From AC-32 sp963746155 (GTDB lineage: Bacteria; Actinomycetota; Thermoleophilia; Gaiellales; Gaiellaceae), in assembly GCA_963746155.1 (NCBI GenBank), contig CAVVAB010000009.1, positions 124,001 through 188,000 of the forward strand: a DNA stretch of 64,000 nucleotides, given 5' to 3'. A model generated the notes under the pieces. The model was not told the DNA's origin. It did not search any database and saw only the letters and a program-made list of their open reading frames with translations. Below, piece by piece: positions 53,496-63,920 of the stretch (its first letter is position 1; every line of letters begins with the position of its first letter). The translations under genes were made by a program, and so were the position numbers.

Positions 53496-53548
53496 CTCCT
53501 ACCAGAGTAGGAGTCGGAATCGTCGGCTGGTACGAGCACGAATCCGAC
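53496..53548. promoter_or_regulatory. Two inverted repeats between kinase and mmpL
   Basis: CTCCTAC-CAGA-GTAGGAG (53496-53513) abuts GTCGGAATCGT (53513-53523), whose near-exact reverse complement ACGAATCCGAC lies at 53538-53548. Candidate binding sites for the NarL-type regulator. Confidence 0.45.
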
Positions 53549-53613
53549 CTTGTGCCGACGACCCGCGGGCGGCCCGGTCGTAGCGTCGAGTCATCGAACG
53601 AAGGAGGAACGAG

Positions 53614-55834
53614 ATGACCCGTCCGAGGCACCACTCCAACATCGCGGCCCGCATGGGTCGCTGGAGCGCCGCCCACTGGAAGACCGCAACGTTCGGCTGG
53701 CTGGCGTTCGTGATCGTCGCCTTCGGCATCGGAGGCATGGTCGGCGTGAAGAACATCGACCCGACCACGTCCGGGCCCGGCGAGTCGGGCCGCATGAACC
53801 GGGTCCTCGACGCCGGGTTCAAGCAGCCCGCCGGCGAGAGCGTCCTGATCCAGAGCCGTTCTGCGCGGGCGGGCACGCCCGCGTTCGACGCCGCGGTCGC
53901 GGACGTCGTCGCGCGTGTCTCGAAGATCGCGGTCGTCCAGGACGTCCGCTCGCCGCTCGAGCCGGCCAATGCCGGCCAGATCGCGAAGGACGGGCGCTCG
54001 GCGCTCGTGGAGTTCGACATCCGCGGCAAGAGGATCGACGCGGGCAGCAAGATCGGCCCGGTCCTGAAGGCCGTCGACGAGGCGCAGGCCGCGCATCCGG
54101 GGCTCTTCATCGGCGAGTTCGGCGATGCGAGCTCGGCCAAGGCCGTCGACGGGCTCTTCGCGAAGGACCTCGAGCGCGCGGGCGTGTTCTCCGTTCCGCT
54201 GACGCTGATCATCCTCGTGATCGCGTTCGGAGCGCTCGTGGCTGCGGGGATCCCGTTGCTGCTGGCCCTCACGGCCGTGTTCGCGACGTTCGGGCTCGTC
54301 GCGCTGCCCAGCCACCTGATTCCGCTCGACCAGGCGGCTCCGGCTGTCGTGCTCCTGATCGGGCTCGCGGTGGGCGTCGACTATTCGATGTTCTACCTCC
54401 GGCGCGAACGTGAAGAGCGTGCCGCGGGGCGGAGCGAGCAGGCGGCGCTCGAAGCCGCCGCGGCGACCTCGGGGCGCTCGGTGCTCATCTCGGGCCTGAC
54501 GGTCATGGTCGCCATGGCCGGGATGTTCCTGACGGGCGACGCGGCCTTCGCCTCGTTCGGCTACGCGACGATCATCGTCGTTGCCGTGGCGATGCTCGGG
54601 TCGCTGACGGTGCTTCCCGCGCTGCTCTCGAAGCTCGGCGACCGCGTCGACCGGCTGAAGGTCCCGCTCGTCGGCCGGCGGCGCGGCCGCGGGCGGCGAG
54701 GGCCGGTTCTGGGGAACGATCGTCGACGCCGTCCTGCGCCGGCCGGTGCTGTCCGCGGTGCTTTCCGGCGGCCTGTTGGTAGCGCTCGCGCTGCCGGCGA
54801 TTCACCTGCGAATTGCAACGCCGGGGGCCGACACGTTCCCGAAGTCGCTCCCCGTCGTGAAGACCTACGACCGCATGCAGCAGGCGTTCCCGGGGAGCGC
54901 GCTCCCCGCGCGTGTCGTGGTCAAGGCGCCCGACGTGAACACGCCCGCCGTCCGCGACGCGATCGGCGAGTTGAAGGCCAGGGCGCTCGCGAGCGGCCGG
55001 GTCGACGAGCCGATCACCGTCGAGACCAACCGTGACGCGACCGTGGCCAAGATCACGCTGCCGACCGAGGGGAACGGAACCGACGCTGCGTCGAAGGCGT
55101 CCCTCGCGGTGCTCCGCGACGACATCATCCCGCAGACGGTCGGCGCAATCCCCGAAACCTCGGCCGGCGTGACCGGAGTCGCCGCCGAGTGGCAGGACCA
55201 GCAGGACCAGATGAAGTCGAAGCTCCCGTACGTGTTCGGTTTCGTCCTCCTGTTCGCGTTCATCCTGATGCTGGTCGCGTTCCGCTCGATCGTGGTCGCG
55301 GCCAAGGCGATCGTGCTCAACGTCCTCTCGGTCGCCGCCGCGTACGGCGTGCTGGTGCTCGTCTTCCAGCACGGGGTCGGGAAGAGCCTGCTCGGCTTCA
55401 GCTCGACCGCAGGCATCGCGCCCGTCGTGCCGATGCTGCTGTTCGTGATCCTCTTCGGGCTCTCGATGGACTATCACGTCTTCATCGTCAGCCGGATCCG
55501 CGAGCTGTTCGACCGCGGCGAGAGCATGGACGACGCGATCGCCAACGGGATCAGGTCGACGGCCGGTGTGGTCACGAGCGCGGCCGTCGTGATGGTCGCC
55601 GTGTTCTCGATCTTCGCCACACTCTCGCTGCTGCTGTTCAAGCAGTTCGGCGTCGGGCTCGCGGTCGCGGTCCTGATCGACGCGACGATCGTCCGCGCGG
55701 TGCTCTTGCCCGCGTCGATGAAGCTGCTCGGCGAGTGGAACTGGTACCTGCCGAGCTGGCTCGAGTGGCTTCCGCGGCTCGAGAGCGGCGAGCCCGAGCC
55801 GCAGAGCGAAGAGTCGGCGCTCGCCTCCGTCTAG
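53614..55834 (+). CDS. mmpL: MmpL-family RND transporter (frameshifted)
   Basis: About 740 residues. Helix 1 KTATFGWLAFVIVAFGIGG, a periplasmic loop, then VDYSMFYLRREREERAAG (motif with Asp-Tyr after helix 4). Across a frame change near 54700 the second half repeats the plan: LFGLSMDYHVFIVSRIRE and a final helix set. Exports lipids or hydrophobic compounds. ATG behind AAGGAGGAACGAG. Divergent from the two-component gene. The stop overlaps the convergent M24 gene. Confidence 0.9.
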
Positions 55835-56979
55835 GGCGTCAGGTCGTACGGAAACCGGGTGAGCACCTCGCACCCGGTTTCCGTCACGAGCACGAGATCC
55901 TCGAAGATGACCATGCCGAGGCGGCTGTCCGAGAGCCCGGGCTCGATCGCGATCACGTCGCCGACGACCAGCGGATCGCGGCCCGCGAGCCCGAGCGGCG
56001 GAGCCTCGTGCACCTCGAGCCCGACTCCGTGGCCGAGCGAGTGCTGGAAGCCGTCCTCCTCGTCGGGTCCGGCGGTGCGCTGGGTGGGGTATCCGGCGGC
56101 CTCGAACAGGTCGCAGGTGGCGTCGAAGAGCTCGCGCCCGGTGATCCCCGGCCGGACAGCCTCCTTTGCCTGCTCGAGCGCGGTTAGAGCCAGTTCGGCC
56201 CGCTCGGCGATCAGACCCGCATGCTCGGAAGCAGGGTCGCCGACGACGAACGTTCTCGCCATGTCTGCCGAGCAGCCGCTCGACTCGTGCTGCGGCCAGA
56301 CGTCGATGGTGATCGGAAGGCCCGCGGGGAGCGGGCCGCTGCCCGGCTCGTGCCCGCCGCCCTGCCACACCGACGCGACGATCACGTCTGGCGGGCAGGG
56401 TGCGCCGTGCTCCTCGCAGGCTGCGCGCAGGGTCGCGCGCACGTCCTCCGCGAGAAGCGGCACTCCGTCGAGCTCGAGCCGGCCGTCCTCTCCCGGCTCG
56501 CAACGCGCGAGGAGTCCTGCCGCCGCGGCCATCCCTGCCTCGGCCGCACGTTGCGCGACACGGATGCCCTCGATCTCGACCGGGCTCTTCGCCCGCCGTC
56601 GCAGCCCCACGGCAGCGTCGTCGACGGTCAGGACGACTCCGTCCTCGCGCAGGCGGTCGCCGAGCGCAAGCGGAAAGTCCCCCGGGACGATCGCCTCTTT
56701 GATCCCGATCTCCTGCACCGCCCGGGCCTCGACCTCCCGTCCGGCCTCGAGCATCGACATGCCCTGCTGGACGAACTTCCGGTAGCCGAGCTCCACGTAG
56801 TCGAGCAGCTCGGCGTCGGGGAGCGTGCGCTTGATGCGGTCGCGCTCCAGGTAGCTCGTCAGCACATGGCGCCGCCCGTCCACCTCGGCAAACAGCACCG
56901 GGTCGATGATCGCGATCGGGATCTCGTGGCGGAGCGCTGGCGCACGCACCGTGTCGCCGTAGAGAAGCAGCCCGCGCAT
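55831..56979 (-). CDS. M24-family metallopeptidase (Xaa-Pro dipeptidase-like)
   Basis: 382 residues. An N-terminal creatinase-like domain is followed by the pita-bread catalytic domain with ligands in PITIDVWPQHESSGCSADMARTF (two Asp), GFQHSLGHGVGLEVHEAP (His) and AIEPGL...MVIFEDLVLV (two Glu). Cytosolic aminopeptidase P/prolidase-type. ATG start at 56979. Confidence 0.9.
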   Translation of the reverse strand: MRGLLLYGDTVRAPALRHEIPIAIIDPVLFAEVDGRRHVLTSYLERDRIKRTLPDAELLDYVELGYRKFVQQGMSMLEAGREVEARAVQEIGIKEAIVPGDFPLALGDRLREDGVVLTVDDAAVGLRRRAKSPVEIEGIRVAQRAAEAGMAAAAGLLARCEPGEDGRLELDGVPLLAEDVRATLRAACEEHGAPCPPDVIVASVWQGGGHEPGSGPLPAGLPITIDVWPQHESSGCSADMARTFVVGDPASEHAGLIAERAELALTALEQAKEAVRPGITGRELFDATCDLFEAAGYPTQRTAGPDEEDGFQHSLGHGVGLEVHEAPPLGLAGRDPLVVGDVIAIEPGLSDSRLGMVIFEDLVLVTETGCEVLTRFPYDLTP

Positions 56980-57014
56980 GCGCGTGAGCCTATGAAGAAG
57001 CCTGTGCCTATCGG

Positions 57015-57281
57015 CTAGCCGGCGAGGATCTTTGCCTTCTGCGCCTCGAACTCGGCCTCGGTGAGCACGCCCGAGTCCTTCAGCTCGCCGAGCTGCTTGA
57101 GCTGCTCGAACTTGTCGTCCTCGGCCGGAGCCGCGGGCGCGGCCTCGGGCGGCGGGGGCGCAGCCGCGGCGTCCTGCTCGGCCCAGCGCTCGCCCTGGCG
57201 GCGTGAGACGCGGTTCGACACCGCGGTCGCGGTGCCGGCGACGACGGCGACCCGGGCGGCTCCTCTGATCAGTCCTGGCAT
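57015..57281 (-). CDS. SHOCT-domain protein
   Basis: 88 residues. The N-terminal Gly/Ala/Val stretch may be membrane-associated. An Ala/Pro linker leads to the C-terminal SHOCT motif EQLKQLGELKDSGVLTEAEFEAQKAKIL. ATG preceded by AAAGGAG. Likely oligomerisation or adaptor role. Next to a DUF6325 gene, a pairing common in actinobacteria. Confidence 0.88.
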   Translation of the reverse strand: MPGLIRGAARVAVVAGTATAVSNRVSRRQGERWAEQDAAAAPPPPEAAPAAPAEDDKFEQLKQLGELKDSGVLTEAEFEAQKAKILAG

Positions 57282-57301
57282 CGTGATGCTCCTTTCGGTT
57301 C

Positions 57302-57748
57302 CTAGGCCTCTACGGCTTCGAGCTCGTCGAGCTTCTGGATCAGATCGTTGATCGGGATCCGTCCGGCTGCGACGAGCTGCGCGCCGCTCTTGCGGAGCGC
57401 CGTTGCGAACGGCGCAGCCCACGTGTTCTCGTAGACGAGGATCGCCGCCGAGCTTCCCGGCTCGAGGGCGGCTCCCGCCTCGTCGTAGTCCTCCTGGTCG
57501 AGCACGCCCGAGGACGCGCCCTCGAACTCGATGAGATCGAGCTCGCCGTCACCGTCGATGTCGGTGAGCGCGAGGCCGACCACGGACCCGTCGTCCTCCT
57601 TCTTGACGAACGCGAGGTCGATCACCCGCACCAGACCTCGGTCGCTCAGGTCGACGAGGTGCTTCAGGCCCTCTCCGTTCGGCTCCTTGCCGGGCGGCCA
57701 CTCGACGATGATGTAGTCGATCGGGCCCAGCTCGATGTCGTCGCTCAT
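57302..57748 (-). CDS. DUF6325/DUF1269-type conserved protein
   Basis: 148 residues, acidic. IELGPIDYIIVEWPPGKEPNGEGLKHLVDLSDRGLVRVIDLAFV is the family start. Ends with WAAPFATALRKSGAQLVAAGRIP. Same orientation as the SHOCT gene, 20 bp before it. Function unknown. Confidence 0.85.
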   Translation of the reverse strand: MSDDIELGPIDYIIVEWPPGKEPNGEGLKHLVDLSDRGLVRVIDLAFVKKEDDGSVVGLALTDIDGDGELDLIEFEGASSGVLDQEDYDEAGAALEPGSSAAILVYENTWAAPFATALRKSGAQLVAAGRIPINDLIQKLDELEAVEA

Positions 57749-57850
57749 TCGGTTCCCTCCTCTGTGCGGTCGCTTCTCGCAGTGTCGTCCAGGACACTAA
57801 CGCGCGAGCTAGTGTCGGGGCCTGGTTGTCTCGTCAGCGAGGAGGGAAGC

Positions 57851-58303
57851 ATGGGTGAAGGTGGCTGCGCCTGTGGGGCGGTTCGCTACCGGCTCGCGTC
57901 CAAGCCGCTCTTCGTGCACTGCTGCCACTGCCTGAGCTGCCAGCGTCAGACGGGGAGCGCGTTCGTCATCAACCTGCTGATCGAGGCCGATCGCGTGGAG
58001 TTGCTCGCCGGAGACGCTCAGCCGGTCGACGTGCCGCGCGACGACGGCAGCACGCAGCGGATCTTCCGGTGCCCGACGTGCCAGGTCGCGGTGTTCAGCG
58101 AGTACGGACGGCCCGAGATCCGCTTTGTCCGCGGCGGCACGCTCGACGAGCCGAGGGAGGTCGAGCCAGACGTCCACATCTTCACGAGGTCGAAGGTGGG
58201 GTGGGTCACGCTCCCGGAGGGCGTGCCCGCGTTCGAGGTCTACTACGACACGAAGTCGCTCTGGCCGGCGGCGAGCCTCGAGCGGCTCGCGGCTGTTCGC
58301 TAG
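57851..58303 (+). CDS. GFA-family (Mss4-like zinc) protein
   Basis: 150 residues. Zinc ligands CACG at the N-terminus, HCCHCLSCQRQTGSAF, and CPTC near residue 78, matching the glutathione-dependent formaldehyde-activating enzyme-like family. Actual activity uncertain. ATG behind GGAGGGAAGC. Convergent with the FAD oxidoreductase gene. If it acts on formaldehyde, that would suit the demethylation cluster next door (inference). Confidence 0.88.
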   Translation: MGEGGCACGAVRYRLASKPLFVHCCHCLSCQRQTGSAFVINLLIEADRVELLAGDAQPVDVPRDDGSTQRIFRCPTCQVAVFSEYGRPEIRFVRGGTLDEPREVEPDVHIFTRSKVGWVTLPEGVPAFEVYYDTKSLWPAASLERLAAVR

Positions 58304-59932
58304 GCGGACGCGCGCGTGCGAGGCCTCGCGCGGCGTCGTCGAGCTCGCCGGGCATCGGCCAGGATGGCGCGCGCCGCGTTCCTTCCGGGGCCGCCGGTGA
58401 TCCCGCCACCGGGATGGGCGCCGGCCCCGCACAGATAGAGACCGCGGATGTCGCCAAGCCGGTAGCGCGCCTGGCCGAGGAGTGGCCGCCAGGCGAAGAC
58501 CTGGTCGAGGGCGAGCTCGCCGTGCATCGGGTGGCCGCCGCTCAGGCCGTAGTCACGCTCGAGGTCCGCAGGCGTGACGACGTGGCGGGCGACGATCCGG
58601 TCCGAAAGCCCCGGCGCGTGGGCCTCGAGCGTTCGCACGGCCGCGTCGCCAACGCGGTCTCGTGCCGCCTCGTCCCAGTCCGCGTCGCGGAGGTGCCGTG
58701 GCGCGTACTGGAAGAGCGCGGCGATGACGTGCGTGCCCTCGGGCGCGAGCGCGGGATCCGAGAGCGTCGGGATCGTCGCCTCGAGATACGGGCTCTCCGA
58801 GATCCGGCCGTACTTCGAGTCGTCGAATGCCCGCTCGAGGTCGTCGAGGCTCGGGGCGACGACGATGCGTCCGCGCAGGCGCTCGCCGTCGACGCCGCCG
58901 ATCGACCGGCAGGCCCTCCAGGACGAGCGTCACCTTCGCCACCACGCCGGGCGTGCGGATGTGCTCGACCCGCCAGCCCAGGGTCGGGCCGACCTCGGCG
59001 GGGTCGACGAGGCGCAGGAGGGTCTGCTTGGGGTCGGCGCTCGACGCGACGATCCGCGCGTCGATCTCCTCGCCGCTCGCGAGAGCGACCCCCTCGACCG
59101 AGCCTCGCCCGGTTCGGATGGCCGCGACGTCGGCGTCGCAGCGAATCGTCGCGCCGCTGCTTCGAGCCGCGGCGACGAGCGCCTCCGCGAGGGCGTCCGG
59201 CCCGCCGCGTGCGAAGACCGTGCGGCCCGCGGCTCCTCCTCCCGAGGCCGAGTCCCACAGGAAGTTGAGCGCCGTTCCGGCCGACCGCGGGCCCATGGCC
59301 GTGTAACGAACGCCTCGCGCGCCGAGGACACCGCGCAGCGCCTCGTCGTCGACCGCTTCGCCGACGAGGTCCGCTACGGACATCGGCAGCACCCGCAGCG
59401 CCTCGCGCACCTGCTGCCTCCCGAGGTGCCGCAGGCCGTTCAGCAGCGTCAGGCCGCCGGTGGCGTCCGCGAGGGACGGAGACGCGAGGTCCGGCGGCTC
59501 GGTCGCCTGGACGCGGGCCAGGAAGGCGCCGAGCGAGCGGATCCTGCGGTCGAAGGCGACGAACGCCTCGGCATCGCGCGGCTGGGCCCCCGTCCGGAGC
59601 TCCGTCGCCGTCCGGACCGGGTCGCGCCACAACGTGAGGCCGGGCCCGTCGGCGGACGGGGCGAAGGCAGCCACCTCCGGCTCGATCGCGCGGAAGCCGT
59701 GCGAGCCGAGCCCGAGGTCGCGGGCGACGTCGTCGCGGAGACCTCCGACGCAGTCGGCCGCAACCGGCGCGCGCACACCGGGCGCGACCTCCTCGGTAGC
59801 CAGGAGGCCGCCCGCCCGGCTTCGCCGCTCGAGAACCAGGGTCCGGAGCCCCGCCTTCGCCAGGTACGAGGCCGTGACCAGGCCGTTGTGGCCGGCCCCG
59901 ACGATGACCGCGTCGTATCGCTCCCGGGCCAC
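58300..59932 (-). CDS. FAD-dependent oxidoreductase, phytoene desaturase/PYROXD2-like (frameshifted)
   Basis: About 540 residues. FAD-binding YDAVIVGAGHNGLVTASYLAKAG at the N-terminus, and substrate-domain RLVDPAEVGPTLGWRVEH. After a frame change near 58915 come YAPRHLRDADWDE and the C-terminal FAD motif GLYLCGAGAHPGGGITGGPGRNAA. CrtI-like amine oxidase fold. GTG 59932 lies 2 bp after the upstream paralogue's stop. No carotenoid genes nearby. Confidence 0.88.
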
Positions 59933-59934
59933 GC

Positions 59935-61541
59935 TCAGGCGGCCTTCCTGGCACGGAGCGAGCGCAGGACCTGCAGCGCCGCCAGGCGCCCCGATGCGCC
60001 CATGATCCCGCCCCCGGGGTGCGTGGCCGAGCCGCACATCCAGAGGTTCCGCAACGGCGTCCGGTAGCGCGCCCAGCCGGGCACGGGCCGGTTGAAGAAG
60101 AGCTGCTCGAGCGAGAGCTCGCCCTGGAAGATGTTTCCCTCGGAGAGCCCGAACCGCTCCTCGATGTCCTTGGGGGTGAGCACCTGCGCGTGCAGGATCA
60201 GATCGCGGATGTTCGGCGCCCGCTCGGCGATCGTGTCGACGACGGTCTTGCCGAACGCATCGCGCCGGCCGTCGTCCCATTCGTCGCCGTCGGCCAGGTG
60301 GTAGGGCGCGTACTGGACGAAGCAGCTCATGACGTGCTTGCCCGGAGGCGCCATCGACGGGTCGACCAGGGTCGGGATGACCATGTCGATGTACGGGCGC
60401 CGGCTGAAGCGCCCGGACTTCGCGTCGTCGTAGGCCTGCTCCATGTAGTCGATGCTCGGGCTGAAGCTGATCGCGCCGCGCAGGTGGTCGCCCTCGCCGG
60501 GCAGGCACGTGAACTCGGGGAGCCCGTCCAGGGCCAGGTTCACCTTCCCGCTCGAGCCCCGGTACCGGTAGCGCGCGACCTCGTCGAGGAACGACCCGTC
60601 GAGGAGGCCGGACGGCAGGAGCCGGACGAACGTCTGCTGCGGGTCCAGGCTCGACAGCGTCACCCGCCCCGTCACCTCGTCGCCCGCCGACGTGACGGCG
60701 CCGATCGACCTCGTCGCCTCGGGTCAGGAAGTGCTCGACCGCGGTCTCGGTCCGGATCTCGGCGCCGAACGACCGGGCGGCGCTCGCGATCGCCTCGCTG
60801 ACGGCGCCCGTGCCTCCTCGCGGAATGCCCCACGCGCGCAGGACGCCGTCGATCTCGCCCATGTAGTGGTGCAGCAGGACGTACGCGGTCCCGGGAGAGC
60901 GGATCCCCTGGAACGTGCCGATGATCCCGGAGGCGCTCATCGTCGCCTTGAGCGGATCGGTCTCGAACCACTGGTCGAGGAAGTCGGCGGCGCTCATCGT
61001 CATGAGCTGGATGAACACCGCCCGCTGCTCCAGGGAGAGGTCGTTGAAGTCGCGGGCGAGGCGCGCGACCGGCAGCCACTCGCGCGGGTCGAGCCGGCCC
61101 GGGTCCGGCGGCGTGATGGACAGGATCGGCTTGATGAACCTCGCCATCTCGACCATCAGGCGGCTGTACTCCTCGTACGCCTCCGCGTCGCTCGCCGACC
61201 AGCGCCGAAGCTCGCGCACGGTGCGGCCGTGGTCGTTCACCCGCCACAGGTAGTCGTCGTCGAGCGGCGTGAACGTCCCGTCGAGCGGCAGGATCTCGAG
61301 GCCGTGCTCGCGGCAGCGCGAGCTCCCGGACGATCTCGGGGCGGAGCAGCGAGACGACGTACGAGGCCACGCTGAACCGGAAGCCGGGAAATACCTCCTC
61401 GGTCACCGCCGCCCCGCCGAGAACGTGGCGCCGCTCGAGCACGACGACCTTGAGGCCGGCCCGCGCGAGGTACGCCGCGGCCACGAGCCCGTTGTGGCCG
61501 CCGCCGACGATGACGGCGTCATAGGAACCGCGATCGGACAA
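59935..61541 (-). CDS. FAD-dependent oxidoreductase, second paralogue (frameshifted)
   Basis: About 535 residues. YDAVIVGGGHNGLVAAAYLARAG, VLGGAAVTEEVFPGF, then LMTMSAADFLDQWFETDPLKA. C-terminal LWMCGSATHPGGGIMGASGRLAA. Related to the next gene and read in tandem with it. The frame changes near 61320 and 60715. TTG 61541 is taken as the start; ATG 61568 would overlap the divergent gene's start. Likely flavin oxidation of an amine or desaturation of an unknown substrate. Confidence 0.85.
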
Positions 61542-61566
61542 AGCCGCCCGACTATATTTGCCGACC

Positions 61567-62714
61567 ATGCCCAGGCCATTCGACATGACGACGGTGCAGC
61601 GCGGAGCGCGCCTGCGGCGGAGCCCCTTCTACGAGGCGACGCAGCGGCACGACCCGAAGGGCTTCACCGTCTACAACCACACGCTCTTCCCGATCAACTT
61701 CGACGATTTCGAGGCCGAGTACTGGCACCTGCTGAACCACGTGACGCTCTGGGACGTCGCCGTCGAGCGCAACGTGGAGGTGACGGGCCCGGACGGCTTC
61801 CAGCTTCGCGCAGCTGCTCACCTGCCGCGACCTCAGCGCGTGCGCGGTCGGCCAGGGCAAGTACGTGCTGATCACGGCGCCGGACGGCGGGATCCTCAAC
61901 GACCCGGTCATGCTGCGGCTGGACGAGAACACGTTCTGGTTCGCGCTCGCCGACAGCGACGTGCTGCCGTACGCGAAGGGGCTGGCGGCGCACGCGGGGA
62001 TGGACGTGCAGCTCTCCGAGGCCGAGGCGTACCCGCTGCAGATCCAGGGCCCGAAGTCGAAGGACGTCGTGCAGGCCCTGTTCGGCGACGAGATCCTCGA
62101 CCTGCGCTACTACCACTTCCGCCGCCTCGAGCTGGACGGCATCCCGCTGATCCTCACCCGCACCGGCTGGACGTCGGAGGTCGGATACGAGATCTACCTC
62201 CTCGACGCCTCGCGCGGAACGGACCTGTGGGACCGGATCATGGAGGCGGGCGAGCCGTACGAGATCCGGCCGACGGGGCCGGTGGACATCCGCCGGATCG
62301 AGGGAGGCATCTTCAACTGGGGCGCCGACATGACGTACGAGAACAACCCGTTCGAGCTGGGCCTCGACCGGCTCGTCGACCTGGACACCGAGCGCGGACT
62401 TCATCGCCCGCGACGCGCTCACGAGGATTCGCGACGAGGGCGTGAAGCAGAAGATCGTCGGCGTCGAGATCGAGGGCGACCGGCTGGAGATGAACGCGAC
62501 GGACTGGCCGGTCTCGGCCGACGGCGCGAGCGGACGGGTGACCTCCGCCGTCTACTCGCCCCGCCTCGAGAAGAACATCGGGTACGCGTGGCTCCCCGTC
62601 GAGCACACCGAGCTCGGGACGCGGGTCGCGGTGGAGACGCCCGAGGGCACGAGGGACGCGACGATCGCGCCGCTGCCCTTCTTCGACCCCGAGAAGCAGA
62701 TCCCGAAGTCCTAG
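61567..62714 (+). CDS. GcvT-family folate-dependent protein, DmdA-like (frameshifted)
   Basis: About 380 residues. GFTVYNHTLFPINFDDFE, HVTLWDVAVERNVEV, LTCRDLSACAVGQGKY, ILNDPVMLRLDENTFWFALADSD and YPLQIQGPKSKDVVQ resemble DMSP demethylase DmdA more closely than glycine-cleavage GcvT, from memory of that family. The frame changes near 61810 and 62395, each fixed by one base. Expected role: methyl transfer to tetrahydrofolate. Divergent from the FAD genes; the second GcvT paralogue follows 7 bp later. Confidence 0.8.
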
Positions 62715-62721
62715 ATCCGCC

Positions 62722-63920
62722 GTGTCGGTCGGAACCGCGTTCTATCCCCGGACAGCGCCGCTCAACTCCAAGCTGCAGTGGCGGGAGTGGTCGGGCTACT
62801 CTCGCGGCGAGCGCGTACTCCGACTCCCACGAGATCGAGTACAACGCCATCCGGGAGGCGGCCGCGCTCATCGACGTCTCTCCGCTCTACAAGTACCTCG
62901 TCTCCGGGCCTGACGCCACGCGGCTCGTCGACCGCGTGATCACGCGGGACGCGAGCAAGCTCGGCGTCGGCCGCGTCTACTACACGTCCTGGTGCAACGA
63001 GGACGGCCGCGTGGTCGACGACGGGACCGTCGCCCGCCTGGAGGAGCAGGCCTACCGCTGGACGGCCGCCGACTCGTCGCTGCGCTGGCTCCGGATGAAC
63101 GCTCGCGGCCTGGACGTCGAGATCGAGGACGTGAGCGAGCGGATCTCGGCGCTGGCCGTGCAGGGGCCGCTGAGCCGCGACGTGCTCGAGGCGGCGACCG
63201 AGACGTCCTGGGGCGACCTCAGGTACTTCGGCCGGCGGGCCGCGCAGGTCGGCAGACATCCCCGTCGACGTCTCGCGGACGGGCTACACCGGCGACCTCG
63301 GCTACGAGGTGTGGGTCGAGAGCGCTCAGGCAGTCGAGCTCTGGGACGCCCTCGTGCGGGCCGGGAGCGCCTACGGCATCCGGCCGGCCGGGATGCTCGC
63401 CCTCGACATCGCGCGGGTCGAGGCAGGGCTGATCCTGATCGAGGTCGACTTCGACTCCGTGCGGCGCGCGCTGATCCCCGAGCAGTCGTACTCGCCGTTC
63501 GAGCTCGGCATCCTCGGCCACTTCGTCGACTTCGAGAAGCCGGTGGAGTTCGTCGGCCGCCGCGCGCTCGAGCGGGAACAGGAGCGCGGCGGGCCTCCGC
63601 GCAGGCTCGTCGGGCTGGAGCTCGACTGGGAGCCGCTCGAGGAGCTGTACCGCGAGAAGGGGCTGACGCCGACCCTGGAGCCCGCGGCCTCGCGCGTCCC
63701 CGTTCCTCTCTACGCGCGGGCGCGGCAGATCGGCAAGGCCACCAGCACGACGTGGAGCCCGACCCTGAAGAAGGTGGTTGCGCTGGCGTCGGTCGCCGCG
63801 GACCAGAGCAAGCTCGGCACGAGGATCGAGGTCGAGTGGACGGTGGAGGCGCGGCGCAGCCGGGTGCCGGCGACGGTCGTCGAGCTCCCGTTCTTCAACC
63901 CGGCGCGCAAGACCTCCTAG
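62722..63920 (+). CDS. GcvT-family folate-dependent protein, second paralogue (frameshifted)
   Basis: About 398 residues. EYNAIREAAALIDVSPLYKYLVSG, LVDRVITRDASKLGVGRVYYT, SALAVQGPLSRDVLEA, and DVSRTGYTGDLGYEVWV (the GcvT substrate loop). C-terminal barrel ends ELPFFNPARKTS. Frame changes near 62810 and 63250. GTG start at 62722. Diverged from its neighbour, so perhaps a heteromeric or sequential pair. Confidence 0.82.

Noticed and set aside
58553..61240. A single 895-residue protein spanning both FAD oxidoreductases
   Set aside because: It arises because two frameshifts place parts of both genes in one frame. Each has its own FAD-binding N-terminus and its own C-terminal FAD motif, with a stop and GTG start between them.
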